This document shows, in pieces, positions 49,895 through 58,395 of a stretch of DNA of 64,000 bases; position 1 is the first letter of the stretch; each line of letters starts with the position of its first letter. The translations under genes were made by a program, and so were the position numbers. The stretch is from Sphingomonadaceae bacterium. Its GTDB lineage: Bacteria; Pseudomonadota; Alphaproteobacteria; Sphingomonadales; Sphingomonadaceae. The notes below the pieces were generated by a model, which did no database searches, was not told where the DNA came from, and saw nothing but the letters and a program-made list of their open reading frames with translations. Location of the stretch: assembly GCA_024236195.1 (NCBI GenBank), contig JACKKZ010000003.1, positions 62,001-126,000 of the forward strand, given 5' to 3'.

Positions 49895-51004
49895 CTAAAG
49901 CCCCACCACCTCGCTGCCATGCAGCCGGTGGGTGCAGCCCAGCGCCTTGGGGTCTTCACCCTCGCCCAGTTGCGCAACCGTGCGCCAGCCGATGGCGCGC
50001 AGGCGGGCGGCGACGTCTTCGTCGTGACCCAGCGGCAAATAGAGCGTGTCGCGCGCCTGGCCTTCGCCTGACACCTCGACCAGCGGGTCGAGATAGAGCG
50101 AGAAGCCTGTGGCCGGTTCATCTGCACCGCGGATGGAATATGTCCCGCCGCGCCCCAGCGCGCCGCGCACGCCTTCGGCATAGACGGTGAAGCCAAACCA
50201 GCTCTGGTATTCAAAGCCGTGGCGTTCAGTGGGGTCGAGCGTCAGCCGCGCCTTCCCGCCCACGCGCGCGGCGATCTGGCGCAGGCCTTCGATCCGGCTG
50301 GCGAGTGCGCCGCCAGCGTCGATTGCTGCAAGCCGCGCCACTGCTTCCTCGAACGGGCCGGTGGCATAGAGCAGCGGCAAATAGGCCTCGCCGCCCGCTT
50401 CCTTCAGCCCGCCCGCATCCTTGGCATCCAACTCGCGCCGAACCGCTTCGATGGCGTCTGCGTCAAGCGGCAATGCCTCTTTCGCCAGCGTATCGACCAG
50501 ATCCGGCAGGGTGAAATCGACCGAGATATTGCGGCCACCCGCTGCTTCGGCGCTTTCAATCGCCAGCGCGACGATTTCCGCTGCCGCTTCCACGCTATCG
50601 ACACCGACCAGTTCGGCCCCCACTTGCAAGCGCTGACGCGCAGGAGAAAGCTGGTCCGCGCGGATCACCGCCACCTCCCCGGCATAGCACAGTCGCAGCG
50701 GGCGCGGTGCATCCGCCATGCTCGTGGCAGCGATGCGGCCGACCTGCACGGTGATATCGCTCCGCAGCGCAAGCGTGCGCAGGCTGGAGGGATCGACAAA
50801 GCGGAACATGCGGCGCGGCTGCACACCGTCCATCCGCGTGGCCATGCTTTTCTCGAACTCGATCAACGGCGGGCGCACGCGATCGTATCCGTGCCCGTCC
50901 ATCACATCCAGCGCTGCGCGCATCGCGCTGGTGGCAGCCGCCGCTTCGCGCGGCAGGCGATCAGCAAGCCCTTCAGGCAGCAGGTCGGCGGTGGGATCAG
51001 TCAT
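49895..51004 (-). CDS. hisZ: ATP phosphoribosyltransferase regulatory subunit
   Basis: HisZ (369 aa) is a catalytically dead HisRS-like protein that pairs with a short HisG to start histidine synthesis. The class II synthetase motif 2 region is present (TLALRSDITVQVGRIAA), along with motif 3-like GALGRGGTYSIRG. It lacks the anticodon-binding domain. It is the last gene of the serC-serA-hisZ minus-strand set. The short HisG it needs is not in this window. Confidence 0.93.
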   Translation of the reverse strand: MTDPTADLLPEGLADRLPREAAAATSAMRAALDVMDGHGYDRVRPPLIEFEKSMATRMDGVQPRRMFRFVDPSSLRTLALRSDITVQVGRIAATSMADAPRPLRLCYAGEVAVIRADQLSPARQRLQVGAELVGVDSVEAAAEIVALAIESAEAAGGRNISVDFTLPDLVDTLAKEALPLDADAIEAVRRELDAKDAGGLKEAGGEAYLPLLYATGPFEEAVARLAAIDAGGALASRIEGLRQIAARVGGKARLTLDPTERHGFEYQSWFGFTVYAEGVRGALGRGGTYSIRGADEPATGFSLYLDPLVEVSGEGQARDTLYLPLGHDEDVAARLRAIGWRTVAQLGEGEDPKALGCTHRLHGSEVVGL

Positions 51005-51061
51005 TCACTTCACCAGTTGGGCAGAGGTCAGCATCTGCGCCAGCCCCTGCCCGATCCGGGA

Positions 51062-52645
51062 TCAGAAGGCCAGAGCCTTGACCATTTTCACGCCCTGCAG
51101 CTTGCCCGCCGCTTCGACGACATCCTGCGGGATCGCCTGGTCAACACTCAGCAGCAGCACGGCTTCCCCGCCCGCATCGCGGCGACCGAGGTGGAAAGTA
51201 CCGATATTGATGCCGTTCTCGCCCAGCAGTGTACCGATGCGGCCGATGAAGCCCGGTGCGTCTTCGTTGACCACATAGAGCATATGGCCAGCAAGGTCGG
51301 CTTCGATACCGATGCCGAAGATGGAAACGAGGCGCGGCTGGTCCTTGCCGAACAGCGTACCAGCAACCGAACGATCACCCTGGCTGGTCGCCACGGTGAC
51401 GCGAACCAGCGTGTTATAGGCCCCTTCACGCTCATGACGGATCGAACGGACATCAAGGCCGCGCTCCTTCGCCAGATGCGGGGCGTTGACCATGTTCACG
51501 CTGTCCGAATACTGGCGCATGAAGCCAGCAAGCACAGCGGCTTCGATCGGCTTGCCGTTGAGGTCAGCGGCGGCACCTTCACGCTCGATGCTGATTTCAG
51601 TCAGGTTACCATGGGCCAGCTGGCCCACCAGCGAACCCAGCTGTTCTGCCAGCGCCATGTATGGCTTCAGCTTGGGCGCTTCTTCGGCGCTCAGGCTGGG
51701 CATGTTGAGCGCGTTGGTCACGCCGCCATTGACGAGGTAATCCGCCAGCTGCTCTGCCACCTGCAGCGCGACATTGACCTGCGCTTCCGTGGTCGATGCG
51801 CCCAGATGCGGGGTGCAGATGAAGTTCGGCGTGCTGAAGAGCGGGCTTTCCTTGGCCGGTTCCTTGGCGAAGACGTCCAACGCGGCACCAGCGACATGGC
51901 CCGAATCCAGCGCTTCCTTCAGCGCATCTTCGTCGATCAGGCCGCCACGAGCACAGTTGACGATACGCACGCCCTTCTTGGTCTTGGCGAGGTTCTCCTT
52001 CGACAGGATGTTGCGCGTCTGGTCCGTCAGCGGCGTGTGCAGCGTGATGAAGTCAGCGCGGGCCAGCAGCGTGTCGAGGTCAGCCTTCTCCACGCCCATT
52101 TCGACAGCGCGGTCGTCGGTCAGGAAGGGATCGAAAGCAACAACCTTCATCTTCAGGCCCAGCGCGCGGCTGGCAACGATGGAGCCGATATTGCCGGCAC
52201 CGATCAGGCCGAGTGTCTTGCCGGTCAGTTCGACACCCATGAAGTCGTTCTTCGGCCATTCGCCTGCCTGCGTGCGGGCATTGGCCGCCGGGATCTGGCG
52301 CGCCACGGCAAACATCAGGGCGATGGCGTGTTCAGCGGTCGTGATCGAATTGCCGAACGGCGTATTCATCACCACCACGCCCTTGGACGAGGCATAGGGG
52401 ATATCGACATTGTCGACCCCGATACCCGCGCGGCCGATCACCTTGAGGTTGGTCGCGGCGTCGAGCACTTCCTTCGTCACCTTGGTCGAGGAACGGATGG
52501 CGAGGCCATCATATTCGCCGATGCGGGCGATCAGTTCTTCCGGGGTTTCGCCGGTGATGACATCAACATCGCAGCCGCGCTCTTCAAAGATCTTGGCGGC
52601 ATTCGGGTCCATCTTGTCGGAGATGAGGACTTTAGGCTTGGTCAT
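51062..52645 (-). CDS. serA: D-3-phosphoglycerate dehydrogenase
   Basis: SerA (527 aa, long form) oxidises 3-phosphoglycerate, the first step of serine synthesis. The NAD site is GLIGAGNIGSIVA (about 145-157). The catalytic Arg, Glu and His sit in NCARGGLIDEDAL, the segment after it, and CTPHLGAS (about 280-287). An intervening ASB domain and a C-terminal ACT domain (about 455-527, VNEDAPGFIGRIGTLL) complete the type 1 enzyme and imply control by serine or another effector. It follows serC after a REP-like element. Confidence 0.97.
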   Translation of the reverse strand: MTKPKVLISDKMDPNAAKIFEERGCDVDVITGETPEELIARIGEYDGLAIRSSTKVTKEVLDAATNLKVIGRAGIGVDNVDIPYASSKGVVVMNTPFGNSITTAEHAIALMFAVARQIPAANARTQAGEWPKNDFMGVELTGKTLGLIGAGNIGSIVASRALGLKMKVVAFDPFLTDDRAVEMGVEKADLDTLLARADFITLHTPLTDQTRNILSKENLAKTKKGVRIVNCARGGLIDEDALKEALDSGHVAGAALDVFAKEPAKESPLFSTPNFICTPHLGASTTEAQVNVALQVAEQLADYLVNGGVTNALNMPSLSAEEAPKLKPYMALAEQLGSLVGQLAHGNLTEISIEREGAAADLNGKPIEAAVLAGFMRQYSDSVNMVNAPHLAKERGLDVRSIRHEREGAYNTLVRVTVATSQGDRSVAGTLFGKDQPRLVSIFGIGIEADLAGHMLYVVNEDAPGFIGRIGTLLGENGINIGTFHLGRRDAGGEAVLLLSVDQAIPQDVVEAAGKLQGVKMVKALAF

Positions 52646-52667
52646 TGTTCGAATTCCATATGCGAAT

Positions 52668-52747
52668 TCGTCATCCCCGCGCAGGCGGGGATCCAGGGAG
52701 AATCCACTTCCGTCTCAACTGGATTCCCGCCTTCGCGGGAATGACGA
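52668..52747. repeat. REP-type inverted repeat between serC and serA
   Basis: Arms TCGTCATCCCCGCGCAGGCG (52668-) and its partner ending TTCGCGGGAATGACGA (-52747) are imperfect inverse copies around a 22-base loop. Each arm is itself a hairpin (CCCCGC..GCGGGG; CCCGC..GCGGG). The same kind of sequence is widespread in sphingomonad genomes. It sits inside the serC-serA operon and could tune the ratio of the two proteins. Confidence 0.8.
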
Positions 52748-52764
52748 GCTAAAAGGAGTGGTGC

Positions 52765-53925
52765 TTAGAGGTTGCCGGCCTTGAGCTCTTCGTAAGCCCA
52801 TTCGATCCACGGCAGCAGGCGTGCAATGTCTTCGCTTTCCAGCGAACCACCACACCAGATGCGCAGACCAGCCGGGGCATCGCGATAGCCGTTGAAGTCG
52901 TAACCAACGTCCATCTCTTCGAGCTTCTTGGCAATCTTGCCCGGAACCGCAGCGGCTTCGTCAGCCGGGAGGCTGTCGATATAGTCGCCCTGGAAGACCA
53001 TGCACACGCCGGTGTTGGTCTGCTTGGCCGGGTCAGAGACCATGTTGCGCAGCCAGGGCGTCGCTTCGATCCAGTCCTTGACGATCTTGGCATTGGCGTT
53101 TGCGCGGGCGAACATCGCTTCGCGGCCGCCGATCGACTTCACCCATTCCAGCGCGGCGATGTAATCTTCCGTCGCCAGCATGGAGGGGGTGTTGATGGTT
53201 GCGCCTTCGAAGATGGACGTGTCGAGCGCGCCCTTCTTCTTGATTCGGAACAGCTTGGGCAGCGGCCACTCGGGGTCGTAGCTGTTGATGCGCTCGACAG
53301 CCTTGGGACTGAGGATCATCATGCCGTGCTGTGCTTCACCACCCAGCACCTTCTGCCAGGAATAGGTGGTCACATCGAGCTTCGCCCAGTCCATCTCCAT
53401 CGCGAAGACAGCGCTGGTGGCATCGTTGATGGTGATGCCTTCGCGGCCCGGAGCAAGCCAGTCCGTGTTGGGGATCTTGGCGCCGGAGGTCGTGCCGTTC
53501 CACGTGAAGACAACGTCATTGTCCTGCGGGATCGAGGCAAGATCGGGAATTTCGCCGTAATCGGCATCGAGGACAGTCAGGTCCTTCAGCTTGAGCTGCT
53601 TGACTGCGTCCTGAATCCACACATTGCCGAAGCTTTCCCATGCGGCGACCGTCGCGGGGCGTGCGCCAAGCATGGTCCACATCGCGCATTCCAGCGCACC
53701 CGTATCCGAACCGGGCATGATGCCGACGAGATAATCGTCAGGAATGCCAAGCAGTTCCTTGGTCAGGTCGATCGCATATTTCAGGCGACCCTTGGCATAT
53801 TTGGAACGGTGCGAACGTCCGAGGCTCTTGGTATCGAGCTTGTCGAGCGACCAGCCCGGAGGCTTGCAGGTCGGACCGGACGAAAAGAACGGGCGCTCCG
53901 GACGGAGCGTCGGCATAGTAGTCAT
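52765..53925 (-). CDS. serC: Phosphoserine aminotransferase
   Basis: SerC (386 aa) transaminates 3-phosphohydroxypyruvate to phosphoserine. The PLP lysine stands in TYSWQKVLGGEAQHG (about 191-205). The substrate-loop GIMPGSDTGALECAMW and the phosphate-binding residues fit the alphaproteobacterial, longer-type SerC. The gene is preceded by a structured leader that folds over its ribosome-binding site. It heads the serC-serA-hisZ operon. Confidence 0.96.
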   Translation of the reverse strand: MTTMPTLRPERPFFSSGPTCKPPGWSLDKLDTKSLGRSHRSKYAKGRLKYAIDLTKELLGIPDDYLVGIMPGSDTGALECAMWTMLGARPATVAAWESFGNVWIQDAVKQLKLKDLTVLDADYGEIPDLASIPQDNDVVFTWNGTTSGAKIPNTDWLAPGREGITINDATSAVFAMEMDWAKLDVTTYSWQKVLGGEAQHGMMILSPKAVERINSYDPEWPLPKLFRIKKKGALDTSIFEGATINTPSMLATEDYIAALEWVKSIGGREAMFARANANAKIVKDWIEATPWLRNMVSDPAKQTNTGVCMVFQGDYIDSLPADEAAAVPGKIAKKLEEMDVGYDFNGYRDAPAGLRIWCGGSLESEDIARLLPWIEWAYEELKAGNL

Positions 53926-53990
53926 TTGTATTCTCTCCTTACAGAGAGCTCGCGCGGCGTTGGGACCGCGTGGCCCGGAGCCGCCACTAG
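53926..53990 (-). promoter_or_regulatory. Structured serC leader (candidate RNA regulator)
   Basis: In the serC mRNA two stems stand before the ATG. One pairs GCGGC with GCCGC (53954-53958 with 53980-53984) and encloses a second stem 53963-53967 / 53972-53976, which needs a G-U pair valid only on the minus strand. The other is CTCTC-TGTAAG-GAGAG (53933-53948), which contains the AGGAGAG ribosome-binding site. A serC leader RNA motif is known from alphaproteobacteria (Rfam serC); I judge this a probable member from position and layout, not from a search. Confidence 0.5.
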
Positions 53991-54049
53991 TGAGATGGGG
54001 GAAGGAGTCAAGCTAATCCGCTCGCTTCTCGACAGGCTGAGACCGTGTA

Positions 54050-54197
54050 GCCCCTCATCCAGCTTCCGCTAGACGCTGTGCGCCAAGCTCCAGCATCCTT
54101 CTCCCCGGGGAGAAGGTTTCGGTTCGACTTTCTTCTCCCGGTGGGAGAAGGATGGCGAAACTTGCTCCGTATGGAGCTAGCGTAGCCTGGATGAGGG
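54050..54197. repeat. Dispersed two-unit inverted repeat, copy 4
   Basis: Same elements as copy 2 in the other order: the left core is CTA-GACGC-TGT-GCGCC-AAG (one mismatch), and the right core (minus strand) is CTA-GCTCC-ATAC-GGAGC-AAG. The outer ends are GCCCCTCATCCAG and CTGGATGAGGG-like. It lies in the gap between the divergent serC and GT4 genes. The rest of that 344-base gap holds the serC leader. Confidence 0.85.
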
Positions 54198-54269
54198 TTT
54201 CAGGCCTCTATGCATGTCCCCAACCTCCCTCTCGCCAAACCGGACTTCACCCCCTAAAGCGCTGGCACG

Positions 54270-55421
54270 ATGGAAACGTCCGATCTCCGCATTGCCCTGT
54301 TCAGCGGCAATTATAACTACACCCGTGATGGTGCGAACCAGGCGTTGAACCGGCTGGTTGGCTACCTCTTGCGGCTGGGCGCGGCTGTGCGTGTCTATGC
54401 GCCGGTGGTGGCGGAGCCCGATTTCGAGCCAACCGGGGACCTCGTCAATATCCCCAATATGCGGATGCCGGTAAAGGGGCGCGGCGAGTATCGCCTGCCG
54501 CTGGGGATGAACGAGGAAGTGCGCGCGGACCTTGAGAAATTCGCGCCCAACATGATGCACTTTTCCTCGCCGGACCCCACGGCGCACAAGGCGCTGAAAT
54601 GGGCGCGCGCACGGGGTATCCCGGTGCTCGCATCGGTGCATACGCGGTTCGAGACCTATCCGCGCTATTACGGGCTCGGCTTCCTCGAACCGACAATCGA
54701 GGGCATCTTGCGCCGTTTCTACAATCGCTGCGATGCGCTGGTCGCGCCCAGTCAGAGCCAGATCGAGGAATTGCTGGCGCAAGGCATGCACAGCGATATC
54801 GGCCTGTGGTCGCGCGGCGTCGACCGCAATGTGTTCCATTCGGGCGCGCGCGACATGGAATGGCGCCGCTCGCTTGGGCTGGCCGATGAGGATGTGGCCA
54901 TCACCTTCCTTGGGCGGCTGGTGATGGAAAAGGGGCTGGACGTCTTTTCCGAAGCCGTGGCGGAACTGCGCACACGGGGTGTGCCGCACAAAGTGCTGGT
55001 CATCGGCGATGGCCCGGCGCGTGGCTGGTTTGAAGACCATCTGGAAAATGCTGTCTTCGCAGGCTTCCAGACCGGCGCAGACCTTGGCCGGGCACTGGCG
55101 AGCGGGGATATATTCCTCAACCCCTCAATCACCGAAACCTTCGGCAATGTGACGCTGGAAGCGATGGCCTGCGGGCTGCCGGTGGTTGCCGCCAGCGCAA
55201 CCGGTGCTTCCAGCCTTGTCGATGCCGGGGTAACGGGCCAGTTGGTCAAACCCGGTGACTGTGGCCTGTTTGCCGATGCACTTGCGCCCTATTGCACCGA
55301 TGCACAGCTGCGCGCCGCGCATGGCACAGCGGGTGAAGAGCGCAGCCGCGACTATTCATGGGATGCGATCAATCAGGCGGTGGTCGATACCTATTTGCGA
55401 TTGGCTAACGCGAAGGGCTGA
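54270..55421 (+). CDS. GT4-family glycosyltransferase
   Basis: This 383-residue retaining GT-B glycosyltransferase has an N-terminal acceptor domain (LRIALFSGNYNYTRDGANQA), HTRFETYPRYYG (about 124-135) typical of mannosyl- and glucuronosyl-transferases of this clade, GRLVMEKGLDVF (about 214-225), and the C-terminal EX7E motif in NPSITETFGNVTLEAMACGLP-type sequence (SITETFGNVTLEAM). It is similar in layout to MgtA/PimB and SqdX-type enzymes. The likely role is glycolipid or surface-glycan synthesis; sphingomonads make glycosphingolipids with such enzymes, but the sugar cannot be read from sequence. Confidence 0.88.
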   Translation: METSDLRIALFSGNYNYTRDGANQALNRLVGYLLRLGAAVRVYAPVVAEPDFEPTGDLVNIPNMRMPVKGRGEYRLPLGMNEEVRADLEKFAPNMMHFSSPDPTAHKALKWARARGIPVLASVHTRFETYPRYYGLGFLEPTIEGILRRFYNRCDALVAPSQSQIEELLAQGMHSDIGLWSRGVDRNVFHSGARDMEWRRSLGLADEDVAITFLGRLVMEKGLDVFSEAVAELRTRGVPHKVLVIGDGPARGWFEDHLENAVFAGFQTGADLGRALASGDIFLNPSITETFGNVTLEAMACGLPVVAASATGASSLVDAGVTGQLVKPGDCGLFADALAPYCTDAQLRAAHGTAGEERSRDYSWDAINQAVVDTYLRLANAKG

Positions 55422-55424
55422 ACG

Positions 55425-55865
55425 TCAGCGCAGCACACCGTTCGCGGATTGCCTGCGCGAGTAGTAAAGCAGCAGTATCGCAATCACGATAATCACCACC
55501 GGCATGATTTTCGCCGCCGGTTGCTGCATGATTTCTGGCGGGTTGCTGATATAGGGATAGAGGTTCGACAAGAACGCCCCTATCAGCGAAAGGGCAAAGG
55601 CAATTGTCGCCTGCTTGCGCCGCAACAGCAGCAGGATTGAACCGGCCACAGCGCCCCATACGCCCAGCCCCCATGCAATATCCACCCAGATCGGGAAGCC
55701 GTCGATATAGGCCATGGCTTCATCGGTGAAGCCCATGCTGCCGAGGTAATCCATATTGCGCATGCGCGTTTGCAGATAGTCATTCGCGCCAATGGCATTC
55801 CACAGTAGCGAAACGACACCCACCACCCACAGGTGAGCCGGTGTCTTGGTCACAGGATTGTTCAT
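55425..55865 (-). CDS. Four-helix membrane protein
   Basis: This 146-residue protein has about four transmembrane helices (about 11-27, 58-82, 87-107, 118-137). The conserved-looking loop NDYLQTRMRNMDYLGSMGFT between helices 1 and 2 is typical of small uncharacterised membrane proteins I have seen in alphaproteobacteria, but I can give no family name with confidence. ATG 55865 follows GGGGGAGAGAG. It converges on the glycosyltransferase gene with three bases between stops. Confidence 0.75.
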   Translation of the reverse strand: MNNPVTKTPAHLWVVGVVSLLWNAIGANDYLQTRMRNMDYLGSMGFTDEAMAYIDGFPIWVDIAWGLGVWGAVAGSILLLLRRKQATIAFALSLIGAFLSNLYPYISNPPEIMQQPAAKIMPVVIIVIAILLLYYSRRQSANGVLR

Positions 55866-55948
55866 TATCTCTCTCCCCCGAAAGTGCGGGCATAATAGTC
55901 ACAGCTGCAACAATGGCAATTCCCGCCTGATTGCCTAGAACGCACTCC

Positions 55949-57271
55949 ATGGCCGACCTCTTCGCCGACGATTCTCCGCCCTCATCCGCGCCCGAAATTC
56001 CGGGCGAGGACGCGCCGCTGGCTGATCGCCTGCGCCCGCGCTCGCTGGATGAGGTCATCGGGCAGGAACACCTGACCGGGCCGGAAGGCGCGATCGGGCG
56101 GATGGTGGCGGCGGGCCGCCTTTCCAGCATGATCCTGTGGGGGCCGCCGGGCACGGGCAAGACCAGCACGGCGCGGCTGCTCGCCGATGCGGTGGGAATG
56201 CGCTTTGTCTCGGTCAGCGCGGTCTTTTCCGGCGTGGCGGATCTGAAGAAAGCCTTTGCCGAAGCCGACAAGATGGCCAGCGCAGGCCAGAAGACGCTGC
56301 TGTTCGTGGACGAAATCCACCGCTTCAACCGCGCGCAGCAGGATGGCTTCCTGCCCTTTGTCGAACGCGGCACGGTGACTCTGGTCGGCGCGACGACCGA
56401 GAACCCCAGCTTCGCGCTCAACGCAGCATTGCTGAGCCGCGCGCAGGTGCTGATCCTCCACCGGCTCGATGCGGCAGCGCTGGGCAAATTGCTGGACCGG
56501 GCGGAGGAGCTGGCAGGCCCCCTCCCCCTCACGCCTGACGCGCGCGAGGCGCTGGTTGCCAGCGCCGATGGCGACGGGCGCTTCCTGCTCAACCAGGCGG
56601 AAACGCTGTATAACGCCCAAATCCCTGAACCGCTGGACCCGGCGGGGCTCGGCAAGTTCCTCCAGCGGCGTGTGGCTGTCTATGACAAGGATCGCGACGG
56701 GCATTACAACCTAATCTCCGCGCTCCACAAAAGCCTGCGCGGCAGCGATCCGCAGGCTTCGCTTTATTACCTCGCGCGGATGTTAACCGCCGGGGAGGAA
56801 CCGCTTTACGTGCTGCGGCGGCTGGTGCGCTTTGCCAGCGAAGATATCGGCCTCGCCGATCCGCAGGCGCTGACCCAATGCCTTGCGGCCAAGGATGCCT
56901 ATGAATTCCTCGGCAGCCCCGAAGGTGAACTGGCCGTGGTGCAGGCCTGCCTCTATTGCGCCACTGCGCCCAAATCGAACGCCGCCTATGCCGCGCAGAA
57001 AGCCGCGTGGAAAAGCGCGCGTGAAACCGGCCGCCTGATGCCGCCGCAGAATATCCTCAATGCGCCCACCAAGCTGATGAAGGATATCGGCTATGGTTCA
57101 GGCTACAGCTATGACCATGATGCAGAAGGCGGCTTTTCCGGCGACAATTACTGGCCGGAGGGGATGCCGGGTCAGGAATTTTACACCCCTGTCGAGCGGG
57201 GATTCGAACGCGAAGTGCTCAAGCGGATGCAATGGTGGGACAAGCGGCGCAAGGAAATCGGGGGACAATGA
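55949..57271 (+). CDS. rarA: Replication-associated recombination protein RarA (MgsA)
   Basis: RarA (440 aa) is a AAA+ ATPase that acts at stalled replication forks. Walker A is GPPGTGKTS (65-73), Walker B is LFVDEIHRFN, sensor 1 VGATTENPSF, and the C-terminal MgsA tetramerisation domain includes RLVRFASEDIGLADPQAL. It is coupled to the next gene by ATGA. ATG 55949 is used; an alternative six codons earlier is unconserved. Confidence 0.95.
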   Translation: MADLFADDSPPSSAPEIPGEDAPLADRLRPRSLDEVIGQEHLTGPEGAIGRMVAAGRLSSMILWGPPGTGKTSTARLLADAVGMRFVSVSAVFSGVADLKKAFAEADKMASAGQKTLLFVDEIHRFNRAQQDGFLPFVERGTVTLVGATTENPSFALNAALLSRAQVLILHRLDAAALGKLLDRAEELAGPLPLTPDAREALVASADGDGRFLLNQAETLYNAQIPEPLDPAGLGKFLQRRVAVYDKDRDGHYNLISALHKSLRGSDPQASLYYLARMLTAGEEPLYVLRRLVRFASEDIGLADPQALTQCLAAKDAYEFLGSPEGELAVVQACLYCATAPKSNAAYAAQKAAWKSARETGRLMPPQNILNAPTKLMKDIGYGSGYSYDHDAEGGFSGDNYWPEGMPGQEFYTPVERGFEREVLKRMQWWDKRRKEIGGQ

Positions 57272-58395
57272 GCACCAGCCAGCACCGCCGCCGCTTCCTG
57301 CAAGGTACCGCTGCGAGCGCGATCCTGTTGGCAGCGGGTGCCTGCGGATCGGGCAGCGCCAGCCCGACAACTTCACCCAGCCCTTCGCCTTCACCGCCCC
57401 CCACACCCACCACGCGCAGCTGGAAGATGGGCTTCTCCCCCGTCCCACCGCAGCCCACGGTCGCCTCTGTTTTGCAGGGCATCGACCTGTGGAGCCAGCG
57501 CGCAGAACTGGCGATTATCCATGAGCAATTGCCGTGGGCGGACCTCCTTACAGGGATGACACCGGCCGCAATTCTCCAGCGTGATAAGGTGGAACTGGTC
57601 AATCTGTTCCGCAGCAAAGGGCTGTCGCTCGCTTTCATGCTCGACCTCACCGACGGGCTGGACCGGACGGCAGAGGCCCCTGCCCTGCTGGCAGCGGGGC
57701 GTAGTCTTGCGGAACCTCCGATTCAGGAGTTGGCGCGCGACTATGCGCTAGCGGTAGAGAGCATGCTGGCGCCCGAACAACTGGGCCTTGCCGCCGAGAC
57801 CAACCTTGTCCGCTCGGCAGCTTCGGCACAAACCTATGCCGCCTTGCGCGATGCCGCCAATTTCATGGAGGCCGCGCTGGCCAATGCCGGGGCCACATCG
57901 CAGCGGTTTATCTCGGTGCAGGCTGAACAGGCATGGGGCGGGATCGGCTCGCCCGGCAATTTTACCGGGATCGCGCAAGACCTCACCGATTTCGCCTTTA
58001 CGCAGGCCATCGGCATCTCCTCCTACCCCTATTTCTCGTGGGGCAATCCGGAGGATATCCCGGCAGATTATTATTCGCGGATCAAGGGGGCCAGCACCCT
58101 GCCCGTGCTGGTAACGGAAGGCGGCTGGACCAGCGCCAGCTTTTCCGGCTCGTCAATCCAGTCCTCGCCCGAAGAACAGGCCCGCTATTTCGCGAAACAT
58201 GCGCAATTGCTCGATTCGGTCAGCGCGACCGCCTATTTCCAGCTGCTCTTTGCCGACCTTGATGTTTCCAGCATCCCCGCCCCTGTCCCGTCGAACCTCC
58301 CGCTGTTCGCAGAACTTGGCCTGACCGATACCTCCTATGCGGCCAAGCCTGCACTGGCCGCATGGGACGCACTGTTCGCCCGCCCGCTTGCGTGA
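57268..58395 (+). CDS. Tat-exported lipoprotein, glycoside-hydrolase-like
   Basis: This 375-residue exported protein has a twin-arginine signal (HRRRFLQGTAASAILLAAGA) followed by a lipobox-like AGACG and a Ser/Pro/Thr linker (about 30-50). The rest resembles a TIM-barrel glycoside hydrolase: FISVQAEQAWG, IGISSYPYFSWGNPED, LPVLVTEGGWTSASF (a late glutamate on a strand, as in GH-A enzymes) and SATAYFQLLFADLD. I cannot assign a family number. It overlaps rarA upstream and the RNase H-like gene downstream, so the three are co-transcribed. Link with DNA repair is unclear. Confidence 0.65.
   Translation: MSTSQHRRRFLQGTAASAILLAAGACGSGSASPTTSPSPSPSPPPTPTTRSWKMGFSPVPPQPTVASVLQGIDLWSQRAELAIIHEQLPWADLLTGMTPAAILQRDKVELVNLFRSKGLSLAFMLDLTDGLDRTAEAPALLAAGRSLAEPPIQELARDYALAVESMLAPEQLGLAAETNLVRSAASAQTYAALRDAANFMEAALANAGATSQRFISVQAEQAWGGIGSPGNFTGIAQDLTDFAFTQAIGISSYPYFSWGNPEDIPADYYSRIKGASTLPVLVTEGGWTSASFSGSSIQSSPEEQARYFAKHAQLLDSVSATAYFQLLFADLDVSSIPAPVPSNLPLFAELGLTDTSYAAKPALAAWDALFARPLA

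Noticed and set aside
50219..52744. 841-codon open frame on the plus strand
   Set aside because: It is antisense to hisZ and serA, both unmistakable. Its translation is rich in His/Arg/Gln as expected for mirror frames.
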